From Auanema rhodensis (lineage: Eukaryota > Nematoda > Chromadorea > Rhabditida > Rhabditidae), in assembly GCA_964057225.1 (NCBI GenBank), contig OZ059898.1:20189267-20253266 (forward strand): a DNA stretch of 64,000 nt. The letters run 5' to 3'. How positions within the stretch are numbered: the first letter of the stretch is position 1; every line of letters begins with the position of its first letter. Under the pieces are notes generated by a model. That model searched no databases, was not told the origin of the DNA, and saw only the letters and a program-made list of their open reading frames with translations. This document shows positions 14,279-23,300 of this stretch, piece by piece. The position numbers were made by a program, and so were the translations under genes.

Positions 14279-15656
14279 CGTGAAAGATAAAGAGATGCGG
14301 TTTTCAAAATTAGATTCCTCATGTCCATATTAGTCTAAAAACGAATTTTTATTGATATTGATGCATGGTAACCATGACTTTGAAATTTACGTGAACTTTA
14401 ATTTATGCTTATTAAGTGTACACGTGATGTGCACTTGGTATGTAACTCGCTTCAAGTGAAAGATAAAGAGATGCGGTTTTCAAAATTAGATTCCCCATGT
14501 CCATATTAGTCTAAAAACAAATTTTTATTGATATTGGTGCATGGCAACCATGACTTTAAAATTTACGTGTACTTTAATTTATGCTAATTAAGTGTACACA
14601 TGATGTGCACTTGGTATGTAACTCGCTTCACGTCAAAGATAAAGAGATGCGGTTTTCAAAATTAGATTTCGCATGTCCATATTAGTCTAATAACAAATTT
14701 TTATTGATATTGGTGCATGGCAACCATGACTTTCAAATTTACGTGAACTTCAATTTATGCTAATTAAGTGTACACGTGATGTGCACTTGGTATGTAACTC
14801 GCTTCGCGTCAAAGATAAAGAGATGCGGTTTTCAAAATTAGATTCCTCATGTCCATATTAGTCTAAAAACGAATTTGTATTGATATTGGTGCATGGTAAC
14901 CATGACTTTGAAATTTACGTGAACTTTAATTTATGCTAATTAAGTGTACACGTGATGTGCACTTGGTATGTAACTCGCTTCGCGTCAAAGATAAAGAGAT
15001 GCGGTTTTCAAAATTAGATTCCTCATGTCCATATTAGTCTAAAAACGAATTTGTATTGATATTGGTGCATGGTAACCATGACTTTGAAATTTACGTGGAC
15101 TTTAATTTATGCTAATTAAGTGTACACGTGATGTGCACTTGGTATGTAACTCGCTTCGCGTCAAAGATAAAGAGATGCGGTTTTCAAAATTAGATTCCTC
15201 ATGTCCATATTAGTCTAAAAACGAATTTTTATTGATATTGATGCATGGTAACCATGAGTTTGAAATTTACGTGAACTTTAATTTATGCTTATTAAGTGTA
15301 CACGTGATGTGCACTTGGTATGTAACTCGCTTCACGTGAAAGATAAAGGGATGCGGTTTTCAAGATTAGATTCCCCGTGTCCATATTAGTCTAAAAACAA
15401 ATTTTTGTTGATATTGGTGGATGGTAACCATGACTTTGAAATTTACGTGAACTTTAATTTATGCTAATTAAGTGTACACGTGATGTGCACTTGGTATGTA
15501 ACTCGCTTCACGTGAAAGATAAAGAGATGCGGTTTTCAAAATTAGATTCCCCATGTACATATTAGTCTAAAAACAAATTTTTATTGATATTGGTGGATGG
15601 TAACCATGACTTTGAAATTTACGTGAACTTTAATTTATGCTAATTAAGTGTACACG

Positions 15657-15676
15657 TTTGTTTGTTTGTTTGTTTA
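15657..15676 (-). repeat. (CAAA)n 3' tail of the retrotransposon
   Basis: The plus strand reads four TTTG units and TTTA, so the sense strand ends TAAACAAACAAACAAA directly against satellite CGTGTACAC. Short microsatellite tails in place of long poly(A) are typical of CR1/RTE-like elements and mark the point where reverse transcription began. Confidence 0.9.
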
Positions 15677-15678
15677 TT
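15673..15678 (-). terminator. AATAAA polyadenylation-type signal
   Basis: The sense strand AATAAA overlaps the start of the (CAAA)n tail, with GGTGAGATC just before it. It is placed as expected for the element's RNA 3' end. A hexamer alone is weak evidence and TTTATT is common in this AT-rich DNA. Confidence 0.45.
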
Positions 15679-16135
15679 GATCTCACCACAGGTTATGACA
15701 TAAATGAATCAACAACATGTGAAATGCTTAATGTAACCTTACAGTGGATAATTAAAAAAAAGAAAAGACTGAGAAATGAAAAGGGCAGTGGAAGTGACCA
15801 TACCAGCTATAAACACACATATATGTATATATATATATATTCATCTATATACGCTTCTCTTAGATCTTATCATAGCGAACTACTCTGATTGTGGGCAGGT
15901 GCGGTGGAACTCAAAAGAGAGTCAAGCCCGTTCTGAGCACAGTGTAGTAACTGCATTTCATTCGTACGACTAATGTCTGTAAAATAAAAATGCAGGAAAA
16001 TGTATGTGAACCAATAGGTCATTAACAAGAAATTGACAAAATATGATGAACAAATTATATAAATAATCAATGAGCTTATGGAGAAAAAGAAAGAAAAACA
16101 AGCTAATTTTTCTACAAAGACAAAATAAGAAAAAA
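15677..16135 (-). other. retrotransposon 3' UTR
   Basis: This is a non-coding stretch between the ORF2 stop and the tail. It begins AT-rich (16020-16135, plus-strand poly-purine patches such as AAGAAAGAAAAACAAG). It then has a more GC-balanced segment (15885-15965) and a TA microsatellite. Short frames here have no recognisable content. A conserved 3' end recognised by the RT would be expected within the last few hundred bases. Confidence 0.8.
15817..15852. repeat. TA-rich microsatellite in the 3' UTR
   Basis: ACACACATATATG is followed by an uninterrupted TA run (about 15826-15840) and TCATCTATATAC. It is a simple-sequence tract inside the element's 3' UTR and likely length-variable between copies. 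Confidence 0.85.
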
Positions 16136-19057
16136 CTAAACAGGGAACATAAATGTGTTCAAGGCTTTCCGAAAAACAGACAAATCATTGATACCAATTA
16201 GAATAGGATTGAGTGAATTCCAGATTTTGATTTGCCGGTTCTCAAAGCTTGAAAGGGCAGCTACAGTTTTGTAATCCGGCGGCATCAGTATAAACTCATG
16301 TTGACGAAGAATATAGTTATGCTCTTTCGATCTAAGCACGGACTCATTAAGAATAGAGCCATTCTTTATGATTTTGAAATATTGACATAAGTCAGCTATA
16401 GTGCGTCTCGTTTCTAAACGCCTGCCTTGAAGGTGTTTGAGTTTATTATCATATCCGTGGATATCCATGGACGATCGAAAAAAAATAGCATTAACATACC
16501 GTTTCTGAACATTTTCAACAAGTTGAATATCTTTTAGCAAAAACGGTGACCAGACTTCGGAAGCATATTCAAGAATAGGCCTAACGTAACAGGTGAACAA
16601 TCTGAATAAGAGTTTGGGACAGGAAGAATTAAAACATCTAAGAATAAGCTTACAGCGTTTTGACGCCATGGAAGTGATGGAGTGAATATGGGGGCGGAAA
16701 GATAAGTTTTTATCTATGATAACACCGAGGTCTTTGAAATTATCAACAATTTCAAGAGGAACATCATTGAGTAAAAACTGGCAATGAGAGTTATCATTAC
16801 CGAGAATCATAATCTTCGATTTCTTGACATTAACTACCATGTCATTGAAATTGCACCAGAGAGAAAGAATGTGGAGAGAGCATTGTAAACTTTGATTTGA
16901 TGAGGCAAAAAGTTTAATGTCATCAGCATAGGCAACAGCCTCAGTGCCACGATGAAAAGAGGAAATGAGATCGTTGATATATAGCAAAAAAAGTAGTGGT
17001 CCAAGAACTGTACCTTGAGGGACACCACACTCAATAACTTTGGGTTCAGACAAGGCATCTTCAAGAACAACTTCAAAAGAACGGTTGGAAAGAAAGTCTT
17101 CAAGAAAAAGAGCAAGAGATCCTGATATTCCAAAACTGTTTAATTTGCTGATCAGAATTCGATGATTAATTTTATCAAAAGCTTTGGAAAAATCAATAAA
17201 AGCTACAGAAACATCCTTACGATATTCTTTGGCGATTCTCCACTGCGAGTGAGCTTTGAGAAGCGCAGTGCTAGTGCTACGCCCAGGTAAAAATCCATGT
17301 TGAGATGGTGAAATTAGCTTATTATCAAGTAAATGCTTGAGAATGTCTTTTCTGATAATGCGCTCAAACACTTTGGAGAGACAAGATGTGAGAGAAATGG
17401 GTCTATAGTTCTTAGGGTCATTTGAACATCCTGATTTGTAAATAGGTTTGACCCATGCAGACTTCCAGCTTTTAGGACAGACCCCAAAGGATAAAAAACC
17501 ATTAAAAAAGAATGTCAAAGGACGTACTATAGAAATCGCACACTTATTAAGAAAAATATAAGGTATGCCATCAGGAGATAAGCAAGTTCGAGAAGGTAAA
17601 GATCTTAAAAGTTTGAAAACGCAGAGTTCATCAATGAAATGCGGGCGAAATTGGAGCGGAGAAAATTTAGGAGTTTCACTGTGATGCCATATTCCAGAAG
17701 AAGAAAGAAAAGAGGTCTGAGAAAAGTGATCCGAAAAAATTTTTGCTTTGGTGGAGGAGTCCGAAGCTTGAGAGTCACCATTTTTTAAAAAAGATGCTTC
17801 AATAGTACCCCCTAAACGTTTACGACAAAATTTGTAAAATTCTTTTTGGTTACCGGAAAGAGATATTTTATTTTCATCCAGTGCGCGCTGACGTCTGAGT
17901 AAAGCATTCAAACGACGAGAAAGAGTACGACATTTAGACGACGATGAAAGGCCGAAACATTTAGACAACCTGGTGAGATTATCATGTAGAATAGATATTG
18001 AACGAGCAAGGCGAACTTTTTTTCCACCAGGTCTGATGATGGGAACATGAGTATAAATGATTTCTCTAAGAGAACAGACAAATGATTCATAGGCGGCACA
18101 AAGATCTAAGTGAGAAAAGCTTTGAACCAGATTAATGGATGAAATAAAAGAATTAATTTTATTGTAGTTGGCTTTATGGAAGTTTCTATGGAGAAGCGAC
18201 TTTGGATGATCAGCAGAAAAAACAGTACAAGAAGATGCCAAAGAAAGTTTTGGGCGGGAGGGACTGTTTATGCAATCTAATATATCACGAGAGAGAGAAA
18301 AAAGTAAAGATTTGTGGTCAGAAGTCCCAAAAGGAGGAACGCATTCGATAACTGAGGCCATACTAGGGGTATCCGCAAGCACACAATCTAAAGTATACTT
18401 ACCGCGTGTCGGAAAAGTAACTAGTTGAGTAAAACAAAAAGAAGTAATAAACTCTAAGAAACATTTGGCTTGAAGAGACGATTTAGTTAAAGAGTAATTC
18501 TTCCAGTTGATACCGGGAAAATTAAAATCCCCAACAAGCACGTTTTTTTCTCTGGTGTTAAGAATAGATGAATAATGATGAAGAAAGGAATTGAAAGAAC
18601 TATTAGAACAACGAGGAGCCCGATAACATATAGAAAGACTTATGGAATGGGAAACGATAGAAAATGTAAGCAACTGGAGGAAGTCACCAAAAGAGACTGA
18701 ACTAAAATTACAGACTGAGATATGTTTTTTAACCATGACTAGAACACCTCCACCTCTCCTATTGTTATTGCGATCACAGCGCATCAAACAATACGAAGCA
18801 GAAAGAGGTAAATTAGAACTACAAACGTCAGGAGTAAGCCAACTTTCAGTGAAACATAAAACATCAGGGTCATATTTTTGTGAAATTAAATCAAAATGAG
18901 AAAACTTGTTGAGAATAGAGCGAGAATTACAAAGATATATAGTGATGGAAGAAGAGCTAGTAATTGAACTATGACTTGCGAAATGAAGAAAGACAATTGG
19001 GTGAGACAGAAGAACCAGAAGAAGTATCGCCCTGTACGCTAGGAGGTGCAGGTTGTA
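16136..19057 (-). CDS. ORF2p, APE-type endonuclease and reverse transcriptase
   Basis: This is the replication enzyme for target-primed reverse transcription: it nicks the target and copies element RNA from the nick. The open frame is 973 codons, from after the in-frame stop at 19058-19060 to TAG at 16136. Numbering from 19057, the endonuclease spans about 38-255 with CNSRSI (Asn about 44), FTESWLT (Glu about 71), RRGGGVLVMVKK, CYRAP, GDFNFPG (176-182) and TSDHKS (245-250). RT spans about 525-790: KPIYKSG, NYRPISL, HGFLPGRSTS, AFIDFSKAFD, GVPQGTVLGP, YADD (710-713) and FKDLGVIIDKNLSF. A thumb with YVRPILEYASEVWSP and a C-terminal WNSLN...FRKAL segment follow. There is no RNase H domain, gag or integrase. 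No ATG occurs before residue 92 (18784), which lies inside the endonuclease, so translation must use frameshifting, reinitiation or a non-AUG codon. All catalytic motifs are intact. Confidence 0.93.
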   Translation of the reverse strand, partial: YNLHLLAYRAILLLVLLSHPIVFLHFASHSSITSSSSITIYLCNSRSILNKFSHFDLISQKYDPDVLCFTESWLTPDVCSSNLPLSASYCLMRCDRNNNRRGGGVLVMVKKHISVCNFSSVSFGDFLQLLTFSIVSHSISLSICYRAPRCSNSSFNSFLHHYSSILNTREKNVLVGDFNFPGINWKNYSLTKSSLQAKCFLEFITSFCFTQLVTFPTRGKYTLDCVLADTPSMASVIECVPPFGTSDHKSLLFSLSRDILDCINSPSRPKLSLASSCTVFSADHPKSLLHRNFHKANYNKINSFISSINLVQSFSHLDLCAAYESFVCSLREIIYTHVPIIRPGGKKVRLARSISILHDNLTRLSKCFGLSSSSKCRTLSRRLNALLRRQRALDENKISLSGNQKEFYKFCRKRLGGTIEASFLKNGDSQASDSSTKAKIFSDHFSQTSFLSSSGIWHHSETPKFSPLQFRPHFIDELCVFKLLRSLPSRTCLSPDGIPYIFLNKCAISIVRPLTFFFNGFLSFGVCPKSWKSAWVKPIYKSGCSNDPKNYRPISLTSCLSKVFERIIRKDILKHLLDNKLISPSQHGFLPGRSTSTALLKAHSQWRIAKEYRKDVSVAFIDFSKAFDKINHRILISKLNSFGISGSLALFLEDFLSNRSFEVVLEDALSEPKVIECGVPQGTVLGPLLFLLYINDLISSFHRGTEAVAYADDIKLFASSNQSLQCSLHILSLWCNFNDMVVNVKKSKIMILGNDNSHCQFLLNDVPLEIVDNFKDLGVIIDKNLSFRPHIHSITSMASKRCKLILRCFNSSCPKLLFRLFTCYVRPILEYASEVWSPFLLKDIQLVENVQKRYVNAIFFRSSMDIHGYDNKLKHLQGRRLETRRTIADLCQYFKIIKNGSILNESVLRSKEHNYILRQHEFILMPPDYKTVAALSSFENRQIKIWNSLNPILIGINDLSVFRKALNTFMFPV

Positions 19058-20033
19058 TTATTACAGCATTTTTTACTCGAGAGGAAGGTGTAGGGCGAAG
19101 TGAGTAACGAATAGGGCGAACTTTTTTTCTCGAAGGAGATGGAATAGAGCTGCTGGATCTGACTGTTCTAAGAGACTTGCGACTAGATTTTGAAGCCGGT
19201 GCAGCATTGGAGTTTTTGGATATGCTAGGTAAGAGTTCCGAAACAGTTGTAACAGCTGTGTAGTCAGCAGAAGTAGTGCCAGTAGGGTTGATGGGAATAG
19301 GGGATGAAGAAATGCATGCCGGAGAAACAGAAACGATAGAACTAGGAAGCACTCGTTTTTTAACAGCAACAACACGTAAATCACGAACAATATAAAAATG
19401 AACGGGATCAGAGACATTACGGTTTCTGCATTCCTCTCGCAATTTGCGCTCGAGATCGATCTCGAACGGAAAATAGTCACGCCTCACAAAAGTACTCTTG
19501 AGAGCAGCATTGTGCTGAGTTTTATAGTTACGAAGAATGTGAATACACAAATCACGAGTTTCCTGATTGGGACATGTTATTGCAATAGGACCAGGTCGAT
19601 CGGATTTGGAACTGAAGCGTGAGACGGTGAAAACTGGAGAGCTAAACGAGGGACAAATAATAGGGTCCCTAGAAAGATTGATTATGTCTCTAACTAAGGT
19701 GAAAGGATCAGAATTGAGATCAGACAAATTAATAGGGACATTGAACCACAGAAGACGGTTGGCACGATCAGAAAATTTAATTTTCTGATGATCAGTGTCT
19801 ACAATACTAGCCATAACTTGTTGGGAAGTAAGTGGGCTAGAAGCCGTCTTGCTAAGTTTGGATATTTGAGCCTCCAGTTCCGAAATGCGCGCCGAATTGG
19901 ACAAAACAGTAGCATGAAGAGTAGAAACAAGGCTTTTGAGTTCAGAAGTGCAATCAGCTAGAGAGGTTTTTATGGACGTGGCAAGCGATTCGAAATCTTT
20001 GTAACTGACGGTGCAATCAGGAGTGAGAGACAT
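18969..20033 (-). CDS. ORF1p, coiled-coil/RRM-like RNA-binding protein of non-LTR retrotransposon
   Basis: This 354-residue protein likely coats the element RNA and acts as a nucleic-acid chaperone. The start is the first ATG of the frame (20033, MSLTPDC). The frame is open further upstream, but only through pyrimidine-rich UTR that would read as runs of Phe/Leu. Residues about 15-62 form a heptad-like coiled coil ending ISELEAQISKL. Residues about 88-225 resemble the RRM plus C-terminal domain of L1-type ORF1 proteins: a basic DRANRLLWFNVP entry, then RPGPIAI, a RRDYFPFEIDLERKLREE helix and a FYIVRDLRVVAVKK end. Residues about 281-322 are a basic Ser/Pro-rich tail (SRKSLR, SRKKVRPIRYSLRP) likely to bind RNA. 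No CCHC zinc knuckles or PHD finger were seen. The TAG stop lies inside the ORF2 frame, about ten codons before the endonuclease fold. The fold is inferred by pattern only. Confidence 0.85.
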   Translation of the reverse strand: MSLTPDCTVSYKDFESLATSIKTSLADCTSELKSLVSTLHATVLSNSARISELEAQISKLSKTASSPLTSQQVMASIVDTDHQKIKFSDRANRLLWFNVPINLSDLNSDPFTLVRDIINLSRDPIICPSFSSPVFTVSRFSSKSDRPGPIAITCPNQETRDLCIHILRNYKTQHNAALKSTFVRRDYFPFEIDLERKLREECRNRNVSDPVHFYIVRDLRVVAVKKRVLPSSIVSVSPACISSSPIPINPTGTTSADYTAVTTVSELLPSISKNSNAAPASKSSRKSLRTVRSSSSIPSPSRKKVRPIRYSLRPTPSSRVKNAVIIQPAPPSVQGDTSSGSSVSPNCLSSFRKS

Positions 20034-20270
20034 AAAAATTGGAAAAGAAGAACAGAAAAGAAGCAGATGAGGAAAGAAAAGAAAAGGAAAAAAAAAACAA
20101 GAAGAAAAGGAAAAGAAGGTGAAAAGAAAAGAGATAATAAGCAATAAAAATATAGAAGGAAAAAGAAATTGAATATAAATAAATAATAAAATAAGAGAGC
20201 GTACCTCAAGGAATAAGTCCACAGCTACCACAGAAAACAACAAATCCAAGGAGAGCCACCGGAGAACGTC
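20034..20270 (-). other. retrotransposon 5' UTR with long polypyrimidine tract
   Basis: This is the leader between the 18-bp repeats and the ORF1 ATG. On the sense (minus) strand, about 20038-20165 is almost pure pyrimidine (plus strand AAAGAAAAGGAAAAAA and similar), broken by few purines. The 5' part, 20200-20270, is of mixed composition. The tract is translatable in the ORF1 frame (no stop up to 20249) but has no ATG, so it is treated as untranslated. Confidence 0.75.
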
Positions 20271-20360
20271 GAGTCACAAGATCAAAATGAGTCACAAGAT
20301 CAAAATGAGTCACAAGATCAAAATGAGTCACAAGATCAAAATGAGTCACAAGATCAAAAA
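20271..20360 (-). repeat. 5 x 18-bp tandem repeat at the retrotransposon 5' end
   Basis: Five units of GAGTCACAAGATCAAAAT (plus-strand reading) start at 20271, 20289, 20307, 20325 and 20343. They are identical except that the last unit ends AAAAA where it meets the satellite. The block lies at the extreme 5' end of the element, where non-LTR elements keep their internal promoter. 5'-terminal tandem repeats with promoter function are known in some L1 families; a similar role here is inferred. Confidence 0.93.
20288..20348. promoter_or_regulatory. four AP-1-like TGAGTCA sites in the 5' repeats
   Basis: TGAGTCA, the palindromic bZIP (AP-1/Gcn4-type) core, occurs at 20288, 20306, 20324 and 20342 at 18-bp spacing. 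The first unit has CGAGTCA instead and lacks the core. Regular spacing at the element's 5' end fits a promoter or enhancer array. This is inferred from motif and position only. Confidence 0.45.
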
Positions 20361-23300
20361 AGTGTGATGTGCACTTGGTATGTAACTCGCTTCAAGTGAA
20401 AGATAAAGAGATGCGGTTTTCAAAATTAGATTCCCCATGTCCATATTAGTCTAAAAACAAATTTTTATTGATATTGGTGCATGGTAACTATGACTTTGAA
20501 ATTTACGTAAACTTTAATTTATGCTAATTAAGTGTACACATGATGTGCACTTGGTATGTAACTCGCTTCACGTCAAAGATAAAGAGATGCGGTTTTCAAA
20601 ATTAGATTTCGCATGTCCATATTAGTCTAAAAACAAATTTTTATTGATATTGGTGCATGGTAACCATGACTTTGAAATTTACGTGAACTTTAATTTATGC
20701 TAATTAAGTGTACACGTGATGTGCACTTGGTATGTAACTCGCTTCACGTGAAAGATAAAGAGATGCGGTTTTCAAAATTAGATTCCCCATGTCCATATTA
20801 GTCTAAAAACAAATTTTTATTGATATTGGTGCATGGCAACCATGACTTTAAAATTTACGTGTACTTTAATTTATGCTAATTAAGTCTACACATGATGTGC
20901 ACTTGGTATGTAACTCGCTTCACGTCAAAGATAAAGAGATGCGGTTTTCAAAATTAGATTTCGCATGTCCATATTAGTCTAATAACAAATTTTTATTGAT
21001 ATTGGTGCATGGTAACCATGACTTTGAAATTTACGTGAACTTTAATTTATGCTAATTAAGTGTACACGTGATGTGCACTTGGTATGTAACTCGCTTCACG
21101 TGAAAGATAAAGAGATGCGGTTTTCAAAATTAGATTCCCCATGTCCATATTAGTCTAAAAACGAATTTGTATTGATATTGGTGCATGGTAACCATGACTT
21201 TGAAATTTACGTGAACTTTAATTTATGCTAATTAAGTGTACACGTGATGTGCACTTGGTATGTAACTCGCTTCGCGTCAAAGATAAAGAGATGCGGTTTT
21301 CAAAATTAGATTCCTCATGTCCATATTAGTCTAAAAACGAATTTTTATTGATATTGATGCATGGTAACCATGAGTTTGAAATTTACGTGAACTTTAATTT
21401 ATGCTTATTAAGTGTACACGTGATGTGCACTTGGTATGTAACTCGCTTCACGTGAAAGATAAAGGGATGCGGTTTTCAAGATTAGATTCCCCGTGTCCAT
21501 ATTAGTCTAAAAACAAATTTTTGTTGATATTGGTGGATGGTAACCATGACTTTGAAATTTACGTGAACTTTAATTTATGCTAATTAAGTGTACACGTGAT
21601 GTGCACTTGGTATGTAACTCGCTTCACGTGAAAGATAAAGAGATGCGGTTTTCAAAATTAGATTCCCCATGTCCATATTAGTCTAAAAACAAAATTTTAT
21701 TGGTATTGGTGCATGGCAACTATGACTTTTAAATTTACGTGTACTTTAATTTATGCTAATTAAGTGTACACATGATGTGCACTTGGTATGTAACTCGCTT
21801 CACGTCAAAGATAAAGAGATGTGGTTTTCAAAATTAGATTCCTCATGTCCATATTAGTCTAAAAACAAATTTTTATTAATATTGGTGCATGGTAACCATG
21901 ACTTTGAAATTTATGTGAACTTTAATTTATGCTAATTAAGTGTACACATGATGTGCACTTGGTATGTAACTCGCTTCACGTGAAAGATAAAGAGATGCGG
22001 TTTTCAAAATTAGATTCCTCATGTCCATATTAGTCTAAAAACGAATTTTTATTGATATTGATGCATGGTAACCATGAGTTTGAAATTTACGTGAACTTTA
22101 ATTTATGCTTATTAAGTGTACACGTGATGTGCACTTGGTATGTAACTCGCTTCACGTGAAAGATAAAGGGATGCGGTTTTCAAGATTAGATTCCCCGTGT
22201 CCATATTAGTCTAAAAACGAATTTTTGTTGATATTGGTGGATGGTAACCATGACTTTGAAATTTACGTGAACTTTAATTTATGCTAATTAAGTGTACACG
22301 TGATGTGCACTTGGTATGTAACTCGCTTCACGTGAAAGATAAAGAGATGCGGTTTTCAAAATTAGATTCCCCATGTCCATATTAGTCTAAAAACAAAATT
22401 TTATTGGTATTGGTGCATGGCAACTATGACTTTTAAATTTACGTGTACTTTAATTTATGCTAATTAAGTGTACACATGATGTGCACTTGGTATGTAACTC
22501 GCTTCACGTCAAAGATAAAGAGATGTGGTTTTCAAAATTAGATTCCTCATGTCCATATTAGTCTAAAAACAAATTTTTATTAATATTGGTGCATGGTAAC
22601 CATGACTTTGAAATTTATGTGAACTTTAATTTATGCTAATTAAGTGTACACATGATGTGCACTTGGTATGTAACTCGCTTCACGTGAAAGATAAAGAGAT
22701 GCGGTTTTCAAAATTAGATTCCTCATGTCCATATTAGTCTAAAAACGAATTTTTATTGATATTGATGCATGGTAACCATGAGTTTGAAATTTACGTGAAC
22801 TTTAATTTATGCTTATTAAGTGTACACGTGATGTGCACTTGGTATGTAACTCGCTTCACGTGAAAGATAAAGGGATGCGGTTTTCAAGATTAGATTCCCC
22901 GTGTCCATATTAGTCTAAAAACAAATTTTTGTTGATATTGGTGGATGGTAACCATGACTTTGAAATTTACGTGAACTTTAATTTATGCTAATTAAGTGTA
23001 CACGTGATGTGCACTTGGTATGTAACTTGCTTCACGTGAAAGATAAAGAGATGCGGTTTTCAAAATTAGATTCCCCATGTCCATATTAGTCTAAAAACAA
23101 ATTTTTATTGATATTGGTGCATGGTAACCATGACTTTGAAAATTACGTGAACTTTAATTTATGCTAATTAAGTGTACTCGTGATGTGCACTTGGTATGTA
23201 ACTCGCTTCACGTGAAAGATAAAGAGATGCGGTTTTCAAAATTAGATTCCTCATGTCCATATTAGTCTAAAAACAAATTTTTATTGGTATTGGTGCATGG

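Larger units (their letters stand above)
1..15656 (+). repeat. 176-bp satellite array, left part
   Basis: Head-to-tail monomers, all in one orientation, begin at AACTCGCTTC (positions 1, 177, 353 and on). Counting one -1 variant (near 1283), five +2 variants (near 3346, 5213, 6097, 7967, 9201) and five 70-bp deletions, the stretch is exactly 90 periods plus 157 bp. The monomer is AT-rich and holds short dyads (CATGGTAACCATG, GTGTACAC, GTGCAC and, in many copies, TTCACGTGAA). Copies differ at a few recurrent sites: bases 10-15 (cacgtg, cacgtc, cgcgtc, caagtg), bases 47-53 (cctcatg, ccccatg, ccccgtg, tcgcatg) and base 143 (taattaag or ttattaag). No gene is supported anywhere in it. A centromeric or heterochromatic role is inferred from length, orientation and block structure. 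Confidence 0.98.
15657..20363 (-). mobile_element. intact CR1/Jockey-type non-LTR retrotransposon in satellite
   Basis: This 4.7-kb element has two uninterrupted overlapping reading frames, a 5' tandem repeat, an AATAAA signal and a 3' (CAAA)n tail, and no long terminal repeats. It lies antisense to the satellite numbering used here. It splits one monomer after base 157: satellite stops at 15656 (GTGTACACG) and resumes at base 157 at 20364 (GTGATGTGCAC). At most a 2-bp GT is duplicated, and no longer target-site duplication is visible. Short or absent duplications are known for CR1-like elements. The absence of stops or frameshifts inside either protein suggests a young, possibly competent copy. 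It is the only copy in the window although its flanking monomers recur elsewhere. Placement in the CR1/Jockey group rests on the endonuclease, the YADD-containing RT and the lack of an RNase H domain. The exact clade is uncertain. Confidence 0.95.

Noticed and set aside
1-15656. CRISPR-like array
   Set aside because: The 176-bp units are repeat throughout, with no short repeat/unique spacer structure, and the window is eukaryotic.
15637-15888. Short plus-strand frames across the left junction and 3' UTR
   Set aside because: They fuse satellite, the TTTG tail and the TA microsatellite; no domain or composition suggests coding.
19398-19788. Plus-strand frames opposite ORF1, and alternate-frame minus-strand frames within both ORFs
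   Set aside because: They are shadows of the real retrotransposon frames with no recognisable content.
20201-20208. Splice-donor-like GAG|GTACG on the sense strand of the 5' UTR followed by a pyrimidine tract
   Set aside because: No convincing acceptor (TTTCAG-like) lies between the tract and the ORF1 start, and introns are not expected in a retrotransposon RNA template.
20034-20249. 72-residue hydrophobic N-terminal extension of ORF1 (Phe/Leu-rich, membrane-like)
   Set aside because: The first in-frame codon upstream is TTG, not ATG, and the hydrophobicity is a by-product of the pyrimidine-rich leader. The first ATG is at 20033.
20361-20366. AAGTGT at the right junction as part of a 6-bp target-site duplication
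   Set aside because: It would require an accompanying 6-bp loss (ACACGT) on the right flank; a 2-bp GT overlap with A-rich element end explains the junction more simply.
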